From NCBI GenBank assembly GCA_003313425.1, contig NHZP01000002.1, positions 2,108,001 through 2,172,000 on the forward strand: 64,000 bases of DNA. The letters run 5' to 3'. The notes beneath the pieces were generated by a model. It did no database searches. It saw only the letters and a program-made list of their open reading frames with translations, and was not told the origin of the DNA. Of this stretch, positions 22,519-33,060 are shown one piece after another. The first letter of the stretch is position 1, and the number at the start of each line of letters is the position of its first letter. Made by a program: the position numbers and the translations under genes. This DNA is from Pseudopyrenochaeta lycopersici (Eukaryota; Ascomycota; Dothideomycetes; Pleosporales; Pseudopyrenochaetaceae).

Positions 22519-22971
22519 TTAGATCGGAAAAGAGAGGACACCACGAATCTGAAAAGAGGAGCAGCGAGTCTCAGGAGGAAAGAGCAACCTTACCATCACA
22601 GCACTACCCGGCATAGGAGCACGAGCCACAGGAAGATATCGACCACCATGGCCATACCCATATGTAGTCGGGTACCCGCTTGAGTACCCTTGTTGCGCAT
22701 TGCAGCTTCCAGAGATACTCCGAGAAAAGCCGCCTGGTGCCTCACCTCTAGGATAGTCACCATACTGAGAGCATCGAGCTGGATACGTGCGTGCCCTTCT
22801 CCAATAGCGACCAGTAGGCGGTTGAGCGTAGTATCTTGAAGGGTAGTATGGGCCTCCCAAGCCGTTTCGTCGTCGCCAGGACATGGCATGACGCGCCATC
22901 TCTTCGTGATATCGACGGCCATTGCGAATGTAGGCACTGGTCGAATACGTCTCTCTGTTGTCGAAGCACAT
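22519..22971 (-). CDS. Arg/Tyr/Gly-rich hypothetical protein
   Basis: Weakly supported gene. Exons 22971-22594 and 22548-22519 give 135 aa. The 45-bp intron (GTAAGG..TTTTCAG) is a multiple of three without stop, so the unspliced frame is also open. Composition is like the neighbour at 21572: repeated RYW, YYPSRYY, GYGHGGRY. The frame is open a further 30 codons upstream without an ATG, and that part (ACWLSAAVPLLASS) resembles a signal peptide. An earlier exon may therefore be missing. No domain recognised. Confidence 0.4.
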   Translation of the reverse strand: MCFDNRETYSTSAYIRNGRRYHEEMARHAMSWRRRNGLGGPYYPSRYYAQPPTGRYWRRARTYPARCSQYGDYPRGEAPGGFSRSISGSCNAQQGYSSGYPTTYGYGHGGRYLPVARAPMPGSAVMVRLLFPPETRCSSFQIRGVLSFPI

Positions 22972-23336
22972 TGTGCCAATTGGCAGATTGCACGGGACTT
23001 GAGAAGAGGCCAAGAGCGGAACTGCAGCTGATAGCCAACAAGCTAGTGATGAGTATGGCAAACAGTCCTCTGGGATGAGGGTGAGGGGGAAAGAGACAAC
23101 CAGTTACGACTCACACTTCAGCTGTGCCACCCAAAGTCCTTATGACTCGAATTCGCACATGAATATCAGTCTTCCTACCATCTACATGTGTATTACGTAC
23201 GTACGATGGTTTTCACATTTCCAACAACCATCTCGGACGGAGTTTGAACCTTGCGCGTCTTGATCGCCGTCTCCAGAGTAACGCAAGCACTTCATTGCCT
23301 TGCCTCTCCTACTCCTCCGCCCATGTATCGTCAATG
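22972..23336. other. Intergenic, possible 5' exon of the preceding minus-strand gene
   Basis: Apart from the signal-peptide-like open frame at about 22972-23061 (minus), only chance frames are seen. Confidence 0.4.
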
Positions 23337-24110
23337 TCACCTGCTCTTCCCGCTTCCACCCTTTGGCAGCGCTCCTCCTTCTACATCCCCAGTCCGAGCG
23401 CCTGGAGCCCCGACACCCTTGTGCTTCCCCTTTCCCCCAAACGCCTTCTTAAATCTTGCCAAGAACGGTATAACAGTCATTCGCGCAAACCATGGCGTAG
23501 CCCATACGCTAAACATAATCCTTGGTATTAAAAACATCTTGACAATCGCATACGCCGTAGCAAATTCAACTACCAATCTCACCCCGCCCTCACTGATATT
23601 CCATGCATGATCAACTTTGCGCAGTCTCTTTGCCTCAGTCGCCGCGTCGTCCTGTATCAATTCTTCCCGTTTCATCCAGTCCTTCCATGTGGCATCTTTC
23701 TGTATCTCCCCGACTTCTCGCGTAGCCTCTGCGATTTCTTCGCTGCGAATCCACCCCTTCCTCTTAAAGTACCGTCCAAATCGCTCAACTCCGCTCGCGA
23801 TCCAGGCTCCTTCCGCAAACCATGGTGGAAGCCAGTGCGTGTAGTGGAAGTACCCTGCAAGGCCAAATAGCGGGATCACCGCGGTGAGCTCGTGCAAGAG
23901 GAGGAAGGAGGTTATGTGTGAGAGCGGGGCGTTTGCCAGAGCATTCGTATACTTGTGTAGGAACTTGGGGACGCGGCGATTGAAGCGCTCGATACGAGAT
24001 TGCGAAGCCGACGGCGGAGTTGCTGGCTCTGTTGCATATCGCCGCGTGTAAGGTTTGCGGAGAATCTGTGGTGGACGCGGTGTTGCGCGAGCAAGACTTC
24101 TTCGCAGCAT
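23337..24110 (-). CDS. Mitochondrial DUF1279-like membrane protein
   Basis: Single exon, 257 aa. The N-terminus (MLRRSLARATPRPPQILRKP) is Arg-rich and acid-free, typical of a mitochondrial presequence. The central block SFLLLHELTAVIPLFGLAGYFHYTHWLPPWF matches the DUF1279 pattern, a short hydrophobic hairpin found in mitochondrial inner-membrane proteins. A second hydrophobic stretch, GGVRLVVEFATAYAIVKMFLIPRIMFSVWATPWFAR, follows a charged helical linker. The tail is Gly/Lys-rich. The ATG at 24110 is chosen; the frame upstream opens only at GTG. It is divergent from the gene at 24523. Molecular role unknown. Confidence 0.8.
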   Translation of the reverse strand: MLRRSLARATPRPPQILRKPYTRRYATEPATPPSASQSRIERFNRRVPKFLHKYTNALANAPLSHITSFLLLHELTAVIPLFGLAGYFHYTHWLPPWFAEGAWIASGVERFGRYFKRKGWIRSEEIAEATREVGEIQKDATWKDWMKREELIQDDAATEAKRLRKVDHAWNISEGGVRLVVEFATAYAIVKMFLIPRIMFSVWATPWFARMTVIPFLARFKKAFGGKGKHKGVGAPGARTGDVEGGALPKGGSGKSR

Positions 24111-24522
24111 CTTAGCCTTGAGCCTTCCCACCTTTCGCTAATTGGTCACCCTCCAAGTCCAGACGGTTCTATACGCGATGTAGGCCGTCGCATTTCCATA
24201 ACAAGGGACGCTGATACCTCGTCAACTATGACGAAGTTGTCGGGACATTGGCGGGCCGAAATGGTTCGTCGCGTCGATCGCGCCAGGAATAGATCAATTG
24301 ACCCCTGCCCCAGCCTCCACACCTTGAACATCAATAATCGATCAAAACACCTTGTGTAACATGTGCTATATAATTGTAAATAGCATGTCCTTCTGTGTCC
24401 AAACGCAGTGCCCGGTCAAACTGGGAACCCTTCCCACCCACCCGTGGTACCGCGGCCCTGAGTGAACTTGATCCTCTATTCCAGCTTGCCAGACGTTAAT
24501 CTGGAAGAGCTTGGAGTTTATC
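24111..24522. promoter_or_regulatory. Divergent intergenic region
   Basis: 412 bp between two start codons facing apart. No motif was recognised and frames on both strands look like chance. Confidence 0.45.
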
Positions 24523-25653
24523 ATGTTGCTTTTCTATGAAGATGGACCCGATGCAACTGAGTGCACGCAACTTTCGACAACAGACAGGAGTGGTCGTATG
24601 CAAGCGATCGATCCTCTCCAGCAGCACCCATCTCACGCTTTCCTATCATATCTGTCTGAGTCCCGACTTCAAAGCGCATCGTCTTCCGGTGCAAATACTC
24701 CCCTAGCGCCACCACAAGAGCAATCGCTAGAGCTCCGCAATGCGTCAACATGGACGTACAGCGGCCCGCTTCTCGAACCAAGTCCGTCAGCCCTCCCACC
24801 ATCCTTCCATACCTGGGCCTCGGCCACGACGCCATCCCCCTCAATTCTTCTTGAGCGTCTGCTTCCGTTCCTTTCGTTTCTGCAACACTTTCTTTCAGCA
24901 GCGGGAGCGTACCATTACTGGCTCACCATCCGTGCGACCAAGCCCACAAACGAATACAACACTCCGAGATGGCATACAGACGACAACTTCTTCAGCAACG
25001 ATCCCGAAGCAGATGGTATGGGTTTCAGTCAACAGAGTACAAGCAGGTGCTGGAAACTAGCAACCACGCTTCTCGGGCCGTCGACACTCTTCCTCGAGAA
25101 TAATACTGACGCCCTAGAAACTCTCCGCCAAACGAAGAGCAGTGAAAAGAAGAAGATGGGCGACCATACTTGTACCTCTATCCGCTGTCTCGGCTGCTCC
25201 ACCTACGCCGACTCCATCCGCCAGTCGCTCGCCGCCTCGCTCGCTTCCTTCGCCACTGAATCTCCAGCATTCGGCGAAGTAGCCTTTTTCCGCATCGGCG
25301 ACGAAGAAGGCGCCGTCCATTCTGAGCCTCGGTGCAACACGGATCGCATCTTCGTCAACGTGATACCGGGCACGGAGGAGGATCTTCGAAACTTGATGGC
25401 AAGGTGGGGTATGGGGTTTCCGCGGGCGTGGTGCTTTGGTGTGCCTGTAGGATTCGTGCCGAGTGATGAGAGCGAGGTCTTTGTGGAAGCAAAGGAGGGA
25501 TCGGCGGCTGTTGGGGTGGCAGCGAAAACGCAGGAAGGCTCGAGGATCGACACGATGGGTTCCAGCTCAATGACTGCGAATATAGGAGAAGAATATGGGT
25601 CTTGGTTGGAAGAGAGAGGGTTTCGGTCTGCTCAGGTATTCGGGCATGCGTAA
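24523..25653 (+). CDS. Hypothetical protein, possibly DUF1826/2OG-oxygenase-like
   Basis: Single exon, 376 aa from ATG 24523. The first 90 residues are Ser/Pro-rich and probably disordered. A folded region starts near LLERLLPFLSFLQHFL and contains EYNTPRWHTDDNFF, a His-x-Asp within an Arg-Trp context like that of iron/2-oxoglutarate oxygenases. LLGPSTLFLENN follows, then GEVAFFRIGDEEGAVHSEPRCNTDRIFVNVIPG, where a second His could complete a metal site. The fold assignment rests only on these motifs. An AATAAA at 25692-25697, 39 bp past the stop, may be the polyadenylation signal. Confidence 0.6.
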   Translation: MLLFYEDGPDATECTQLSTTDRSGRMQAIDPLQQHPSHAFLSYLSESRLQSASSSGANTPLAPPQEQSLELRNASTWTYSGPLLEPSPSALPPSFHTWASATTPSPSILLERLLPFLSFLQHFLSAAGAYHYWLTIRATKPTNEYNTPRWHTDDNFFSNDPEADGMGFSQQSTSRCWKLATTLLGPSTLFLENNTDALETLRQTKSSEKKKMGDHTCTSIRCLGCSTYADSIRQSLAASLASFATESPAFGEVAFFRIGDEEGAVHSEPRCNTDRIFVNVIPGTEEDLRNLMARWGMGFPRAWCFGVPVGFVPSDESEVFVEAKEGSAAVGVAAKTQEGSRIDTMGSSSMTANIGEEYGSWLEERGFRSAQVFGHA

Positions 25654-25951
25654 ACTGTAATATAGGGCCAGCGTGAATCTTATGGCGACTCAATAAAAGA
25701 TGCAATGAACATTTGGACATTTTTTTCTGCTTTGATACACGTGACTTAGATTGTGAAAAAAGTAGGGTTCTGTCACTGGACCAAACCGACTCCCCTTTTA
25801 TCTACAACCTACTAATGCATCTAAACACTTTCCCGCTTGTCATAAGTCATGCTTCGAAAACTTAATCGTCTCATCTTGCGTCTACCTTACGCACTCTTAG
25901 TACATTGTAGCACTGTCGCTTACTCGCAAAAGACTGATTCTACCGAATCAA

Positions 25952-28900
25952 TCATAGCTTCTCCGCAACCTCGACAAATTCTTCCAAATTCCTGGTTGGC
26001 CGCACACCACTGCTAACTTGCATGCTTGCTTTCCAGGCATGTATATCTGTAATGAGCACAGGGTGGGACGCATCGACTACACTCTCCACATCTGCCGCCT
26101 GGTCGAGAGCCTGTGGCTCGGCTGGTAAGCCGGAGTCGGCAACACCCAAGGCTGCTTTGGCTTCGTCGAGCACCTTATCTGCGACTGCCTTCTCGAGCTT
26201 CACATCTTCGGAAAGGTGCCTGGCAACCGCTTCCGAGATCGCCTCGGCGGATGGTGCATTATTGATACGGGCTTGAAGTGTATCGTCATCGGGCGTGATC
26301 TTATGTTCAGTAAGTATGATCTTAAGCGCTGCAATAGCAGACGTCTTCCTCTCTTCAAGTGTCGGCTCCTTTGCCTTAGCCTGCGCTTGCAGGTGAACTG
26401 AAAGTTTGGCGCGTTGCGAAGACGCCGTAGAGATGTAGTGGGCGTAGAAGTCGATCATGTCCTTCTTGGTAAGCTTTTCAATTGTCTCAGCGTCCACATC
26501 AGCTGCGTTTGACGTTAGTTGTAGCATTCGAATTGTCGGCAGAAAATTTGCTTACCTTGCAGGAAATCATATGAATCACTGTAGATATGACTCCAGAACC
26601 TGCTGTCTTCTTGGGACAGATTTTTAAGCTTTGCCAGACGCTTGTTAATGATAGCTCTCTTGTGGCTCTCAAAGTCCTCGTCGCTCAAATCCTTGAGCAT
26701 CTCTTCGAACGTGTTGAGGAAGTTCTCGATTCGACCCTCCAGGTATCTACAGTCCTTTTCGCTTTGAATGAGAATACGATATCCTATCCAGATATCGTGG
26801 AAGCTTGGGCCAGAAAAGACGACGTAACCGAGCTGCTCGATAGTACGAAGTTGATTGAAGCACGGCTCGTCCGTCATCTGTCCAAGAAGCAGCACTTTCG
26901 CTCGAAGTTCGCTGTCATATCGATGTCCCGCGTACAAACTGTACTCAATGCAGTGATTGACGTTTGCAGGATCCTTCAGCTGTTTCTCGTATATGAAATT
27001 GCTGCCTGATGGCAGAATTAGGTTTCGCTTAATTGGTAATTGGGTCGCTGGCAGCTTCTTTGGTTTTATCGTCCGCTCTACCAAATCTGTAATCTTCAAG
27101 GCCTCCTCCTTATACAGGTTGCCATGCGCGAGAACCTCGATCTGACACTGTGCAAGGATCTGGGGATAAAATTGCTGCACATCCTTTGCCGTCACACCTT
27201 CTAGCTCCCTTAGAAGCTCTTCGTTCATAAAGCTTTTCTCGCTCTTGAACTGTCGAGAGTATGTACCGACCTGGTGGAATGGCTGTCCGTAATCCCAATT
27301 GCGCAAGGAGCGGGTCATTCGATCAGAGATGATTTTGAAGCGGTCTTCCTGAACCTCAAGATCTCGTACTTGAAGCAGAACCTTCTCGAGTAGGACGTGG
27401 AGCTTGTCGTTATAACCACTGACTGAGATCGACAAGCCGCTGATGTGATTGGTGAAGTCGTAGACCAAACCAGAGATATCAGCATCATAAGAGTACTCGA
27501 CTAGGGCGTCGTTGACAAGCTCGCGGTAAATAGTGCACAAAAGTGTGACACGCGCTGTGACATGCGTGATAGGAGTCCGGAAATATATGTGAACGTTGGC
27601 TTTGGGAACCCAAAACTGGTCGTCTTTCTTCCACCAGATGCGCACGTTGTCATCATTCCTGATCAGTTTGGGTTCTTTTGTGGGCTGCTCTACCTCCTTC
27701 TTCTCCACGTCCAAACGATTTGGGATAAACTCATTCCGGTGTGGAAAGTGTAACTCTGCAGGCCTGGTCTTACTCTCGAACGCTTGTCTGATCTCAGCAA
27801 GGAAGTCTTCCGGTATTCTCTCAATCTTGTACTCTGTTCCGTACCATTTTTCTTTCTTGTCCCATCCGCTGGGAAATTCCTGGCTGATGATTGTCATCCT
27901 GAAGTTGTCGGGTCGGAGGTATGAGATGGCCTCGCTGATGAGTTTGGCATCAAACTTGCGAATAATAGCTGGGCCACTTAAAAGCATCTTCCGATCATAC
28001 GGCCTTTGCATAATACCTGCTAACGAGCTTGCGGTTCGACTTGGCGGGCTCTTCTGCTTGAAGCGGAATTCTACCTCGCTTATCTTCATTTGCTCCTCAA
28101 CCACCCACTCTTGGGGCGGTTGGTCCCGGACGAGGCCGATATATTGGAAGACAAGTTTTACAACTTCCTTATAATTCTCTAGTCCCTCTTCAGTCAACTT
28201 GATGTTAATACTGAACAAACCTGAGCCGGGACAAAGAGTACTGCCTCCAGCACCAAGTCCATTTGCCCAACCTTTAGCCTTGATGTGCGCGAGGATGCTG
28301 CCTGGACCTTCGTGGCCGATCAAGTGGCTTAGATATCTTGAAGGATGAGACTCATAAAAGTCCTCCTCATCACGATAAGCAAATTGAAGTTCAAGTGACC
28401 GAGACTCCAAGACTGGCTTTGCAAAAGTCTGCATCAAAAGCTCCTTCTTGGTGTAGACTGGCATATCCCAGCGATTTTGGCCAAGGTCTTTGTTGGGTAC
28501 TTTAGCAAAAATGTCTTCTACCCATTCTTCTAGAGTGTCCAAGCTCTCCCGGCCCAGGACAACGAGCTTCATCCTATTTGCCGAGTAATGCGTCGAGTGA
28601 AACTTTATGAACTCATCCCGAATCTTGACACCCCTCGCAATAGGATCGTCATGGAGCGTCTTGAAGCTTCCCGTGGAAAAGTGGTTATAAGGGTGCTCTG
28701 GGTTTGCCAGAGCCTTGTTAAGTTGATGCAGGCGCCAGGTGTCATTTTGTAGATTCTTCTTGTTCTCTGAATCCACAGCCCTAAGCTCGCGGTCTACCGT
28801 GTCTTCGAGAAAAAGGGGACTAATGAAAAACTGGCCAAAGCGATCCAGCCCACCCCAGAGAGGCGACTCGTCTTTCGACTCTGGCAAGTGTATTTGCGAA

Positions 28901-29577
28901 GCGTTCGGTGTGGTGGCTTTGCTGCTGGTGGGTGTAGAGGAAGGGTATGAAAGTTCGAAGTAGTAGTTGGTAGAGGTTGAAGCTGTAAACGCATTTGAGT
29001 ATCCGCCATGGTTGGTCAGGTACTTGTTGTAAGCGTTTTCCTCGGGGTACTTTTCCGTGCCCATAAACAACAGATGCTCTACCGCATGTGCAATACCTGG
29101 CATATCAGGCGCATCGCTGAAGCTACCCACGTTCACATCCAGGGCCGCACTAGCCTTGTCAGTGCCAGCTTCGTGTATCAGCAACACCTCCAACTGGTTT
29201 TGGAGCGTGATGATCCGGTAGGAGCGGTCATCAAGTTGCGGCCTCTCCAGATCCTCTATCCGCTGCCGTGAACCCACGCTCCTTCCTAGCTGTTCCTCCA
29301 TCGTCCCTGTTTGTGCTTCTTTCTTTGGTGAGCTTGTAAGATACCGGCGAGCCGTGAGAGGTGTGGCGGCTACAGCCTGGTGGAAAGCCGGCTTATGTAG
29401 GCGGCGGCGGAGTGGCCGGGGCGCAGTGGCGGGAGACGTCGAAGCTGAGCAAGCCGATGACGCTTTCGTGCACCGTGCAGTCGACAAGGCAGCCGGTGAT
29501 ATCGCAATGAGTGTTCGGCGCTGTGGCACGAGCAAGTGATGGCCCAAGTACGGTCGTGTACCTCGCGACAGAAGCAT
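25952..29577 (-). CDS. Insulin-degrading-enzyme-type M16 metalloprotease (insulysin/Ste23 family)
   Basis: Large zinc peptidase of the M16A family, which degrades peptides inside a closed chamber; the yeast relative Ste23 also matures a-factor. Exons 29577-26556 and 26502-25952 (53-bp intron), 1190 aa. The inverted zinc motif is in HAVEHLLFMGT (H-x-x-E-H), preceded by ALDVNVGSFSDAPDMPGI and followed by NAFTASTSTNYYFE. LSHLIGHEGPGSILAHIKAKGWANGLGAG and QLGYVVFSGP mark later domains. About 92 residues, rich in Arg, Ala, Ser and Thr, precede the Met of MEEQLGRSVGSRQ. They look like a mitochondrial presequence, so two start sites are possible. The C-terminus carries an extra Ala/Glu-rich segment of about 90 residues before the end. 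Confidence 0.93.
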
Positions 29578-30424
29578 TCACGAGACTGGCAGCGGAGATA
29601 AATGGAGGCTAGACAGACGACGTCTTCCCCGCGCAGTCCACTGTAGCCAGTCACTATACCCCTTGAATCAATTGCGCGTGGTGAATGGCATCCGCAGCGA
29701 ACAAAGGGCGGTGAGACAGGGCTAGGATGCGCAAGCGGGGGGACTGGGAAAGTTCCAGTATGAGGCTCCAAACAATGCGCCGCAAACTCATGAAACCGCC
29801 GCCTCGGTACCGATGACTGCAGATTCGACGACCAAGGCTTGTGTGGGCCCCGCTATATTTTATAAGCCTATCCTATTATCCACAGCCCTAAGAGTCCGCT
29901 CCTCGTTAATTCTCGCCTAAAGCCATCATGGTACCTAGATGCCTTTCAAGCAGGATACCCGAACACGACAGGCCTCCGGAAGGTGGTTGAGGCCACTGTC
30001 TACAATGGGAAATCTTCGACATATTCGGTGGCCCTTCATTGATTACTGCAGCCAACACCCATGTTCAGAAGATGATTTTCACACTCCTTCGCCATAGCAT
30101 CAGATTTACCCTTGTAATTATTTCTTCGTACTCGGATAGTTTGCTCGACGCAGTGTCCTAGTGTTGTCACAGTCGTCACTTGCATCGACCTTCTGAAGCT
30201 GTTGCCACAGCATACACCAACTTGAGCGCGACTAAAAGCCAGTGCAAGACATCTATGAACAATAACTGGAAAAAATGATAGTGGGTGACAAGTCAATTCT
30301 CGTTGAAAGCAGAGAAAATGTGGCAGGCATGTTCTCGACAAGAACGAAGAATGCAGTCTTCGTGGGGTATCATTGAAGTACGTAAAGTTGCAGGCAAATG
30401 GAAAACTAAGACTCTGGCCTCGCT
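29578..30424. other. Intergenic, no gene seen
   Basis: Upstream of the protease and downstream of the zinc-knuckle gene, both minus. Open frames at 29370-29771 and 30036-30428 overlap coding sequence or lack protein-like composition. Confidence 0.55.
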
Positions 30425-31333
30425 TCATCTGCGACCTCTGCCTCTACCCGCAGACCCTCGGGCTGTTGTTGACTTTGGACAATTGTCCTTGACATGCCCT
30501 TTCTGCCCGCATTTGTAACACTCAACATTGCTCATATCGCGCCCAGCCGGTCGACGGCCTCCCGATATTGATGACAAGCCACCAAGATTCATGTCTTCGT
30601 TGAGTGGTCTCGCCGGCCGTCTCGGTGAGTTGTTGCTCATTCTTTCGTGCGCTTTGCGTGATTCACGTCTCTCTGCGGCAACTTCTCGTTTAGTCTCGCG
30701 TATGAGTGCTGCTGTAGGATCATCTGAGTCGTAATCTTCAGATGACGACCCGGTTTCTCCTTCTGAGTTTTCTGCTTTCTCGGAAATGTCTAATTTCTGG
30801 GCCATGTTAGCATGCGCATGCCAGCTTATGAAAACCCATGTACTCACCTCAGCTTTCTTTTTCTTCACGCCTCCACCGAATTGCATCCTTATGGGCTTCG
30901 GCTCTTCCTCTTCGTCGTCGGAGTCGTCCTCGGCATCAATCTCTGCAAATCCGGCTTGCCTGACATTCATTGGCTCTTGACGGCTGCCATCGAGGGGATC
31001 TTTGAAGCTCAGCACCCATTTAGTCTCTCCAGTATATAGCGCAGCCTTATCGAGTGCCTCTTGCCGCTTCTTTTCCTCTGCCGCCAGCGCGGTCTGCAGG
31101 ATCTCATGATCAGGTGTACCTGGTGTACCTGGTGCGGAAGCCCCGTTCGAAAGGCGCACCCTTTTAGAGGGCGGTCCATTGGGTGTAGATGGTGAGGAAG
31201 CCGTGCTCTTTGCCGCAGAGCGCTGCATGAACTTATTGCATTTTAGCTACGGCTTCTAGGAGTCGAAGAAATATATGCTCACCTTCATAGTCATTAGGCG
31301 ACTTGACATCGCTTTGGGTGTGTTTGCCGACAT
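30425..31333 (-). CDS. Mpp6-like nuclear exosome cofactor with C-terminal CCHC zinc knuckle
   Basis: Exons 31333-31283, 31231-30848 and 30796-30425 give 268 aa. Joining exon 1 to exon 2 yields MSANTPKAMSSRLMTMKFMQR, the signature start of Mpp6, the RNA-binding cofactor of the nuclear exosome. A middle part has ETKWVLSF, an acidic stretch and EPKPIRMQFGGGVKKKKAE. Near the C-terminus is one CCHC knuckle, CYKCGQKGHVKDNC, then RGSAGRGRGRR. Zinc knuckles are typical of Air1/Air2-type exosome partners rather than of Mpp6, so the combination is notable. Intron 30797-30847 (51 bp, GTGAGT..CTAAC..CAG) is in frame without a stop. The Mpp6 call rests on the N-terminal motif. Confidence 0.75.
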
Positions 31334-32150
31334 CGTGCTAGTCGAAGCCACTCTGTGGTTTTGGTAGGAAGGCAGGGTGAGGCTGCTCTGTAGCGGATTG
31401 CTGTTGACAGTGTCGAGAGCAACCATTGTCCATCTTCAACTTTTGGCGCACGGGCCCAGCGCTAGTCAAGCCCGCGCGGTATCGATAGCCCGAAGCCGGA
31501 TGAGGCAAAGAGCGCTACAAACAGTTCAGTACCGCTTCTTCCGTCGCGCAGCCTTTCATTGTTACTCACACATACTGATGAATAAATATATTGAAAGCTT
31601 CAGATATTTTTCTTTTATACATGTTGCTTTGCTGTCCTACAACTAATGCAACACTACCTAGTGACGAAGTCTCTGGTCAATATATATCGCGACATGAAAC
31701 CACAACCGAGCCGGAAGCATGAAGAACCCAAACCATTCATGAACTGCATTTTTGATTGTGCTACATGAAGTTGATGTGACGGTCTTGTCCTTCCGAGAGA
31801 AAGCTGAAAGATATTGGAAGTCCAGCTAGCCAAGCCCGTCACCAAGAATTGTTTCCGCACCGATTCCAAATCAATGGCAAAACATCTGGAATGCCAATAA
31901 CCCGCCCGTTACTTACGCTCTCATCAGTGTCTGGGATATGAAACACAGAACAAAGGACTTGACGGCCTTTCAGTTATAATGATATTATAAGCATTGTTGA
32001 AGTTGCTGACTGGCCAGCGAGGTTAAGAAGGCGCCAGCTAAAATCGAGGCGTTGCAGAGTCCGGTCGGGGTGACATGAACTGCCGAGCACTTCGTGTATC
32101 TGCTGCTTAATATGATGCAGCCATGATCGAGCCTGCTGTCTTGGACGACT

Positions 32151-32435
32151 TCAGCGAACTTGGCGCGCGTTCGATGTTCCCGCTTTCGAGAAGAGAGCCA
32201 ACTTTAGCTGTTGATAGGCTTTGATCGCGGCCTCTCGTGACCCTATGTCCGCTTCGACGTTCATTTTCGATTGAGGACTCCGTTCAGGCAACGATGATGT
32301 CCATGATGATATCGTGGATGCTCGGCTGGGTGTGAGGAAGGGATGTTGTGTCTTGTGGGCGCAAACAGAGTCCATCGAGTCTGAAGACCCAGAGGAAGTG
32401 TGAGAGACGACTGAGCAGGTAGATCGAGGAGCCAT
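32151..32435 (-). CDS. Small orphan ORF, hypothetical
   Basis: 94 codons from ATG 32435. The N-terminal half is Ser/Thr-rich, and the end (SREAAIKAYQQLKLALFSK) looks like an amphipathic helix. It might be the last exon of a gene that includes the ORF at 32524-33060, but I found no convincing join. No homology recognised. Confidence 0.25.
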   Translation of the reverse strand: MAPRSTCSVVSHTSSGSSDSMDSVCAHKTQHPFLTPSRASTISSWTSSLPERSPQSKMNVEADIGSREAAIKAYQQLKLALFSKAGTSNARQVR

Positions 32436-32523
32436 GTTGCAAGTTGGAAGCATGGATCATGGAGCGAGATATAGTGGATTCTGGACAATTTGTCAAGGGC
32501 GAGCGATGAAGACTATGTACTTG

Positions 32524-33060
32524 CTAGGACTCTTGTGCGAAGTGGGGATCTGCATGTTTCAAAATCTGACAACACGGGAGTGCAAATGCACAATGATGCT
32601 GATGCATAACAACAATCACACCAACACTATTGCCAGATGTGGCGTCTAGTCTGCGTGATGAAGAGAATATGCCAAAGGCGAAACTTCGGGTGTAGCGAAA
32701 CCCTACCAATAGAAAGACGACAACAGTGGGCAATTTGTTGTATCTTTGTGGATGATGACTTCCATGAGGATGGTAATCATAGGAATTTGACAAATTACGG
32801 GGACATAGAGAACGCCAAATGCGCATAGGCGGCAGTAGTTCGTCACTATGCAGCGTTGGTGGTGTGTATTCCAAATCCTCAGTTGCAATCCGCGCTAGTC
32901 TTTCAAGATCCTTGTCTGGCATGCCATCAACTTCTCGAACCATGAACATCCACAACCGTGCCAGCGTAGCCTCGGGTGCACTAGGATACCAAACAAAGCT
33001 AGCCTCATTATTTTGCCGCAATTCGATCCCGAGACGCTTGTTCGTTGGTTGAAGTTGCAC
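32524..33060 (-). CDS. Orphan ORF, possible exon or relic
   Basis: The frame is open over 537 bases but has no ATG at its start, and continues upstream to a stop at about 33091. The first 80 codons look coding: ELRQNNEASFVWYPSAPEATLARLW, then EVDGMPDKDLERLARIATEDLEYTPPTL. The rest is less protein-like, so an intron donor probably lies near 32800-32830. No family was recognised. It may be an exon of an unresolved gene or a decayed one. Confidence 0.3.
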   Translation of the reverse strand: MQLQPTNKRLGIELRQNNEASFVWYPSAPEATLARLWMFMVREVDGMPDKDLERLARIATEDLEYTPPTLHSDELLPPMRIWRSLCPRNLSNSYDYHPHGSHHPQRYNKLPTVVVFLLVGFRYTRSFAFGIFSSSRRLDATSGNSVGVIVVMHQHHCAFALPCCQILKHADPHFAQES

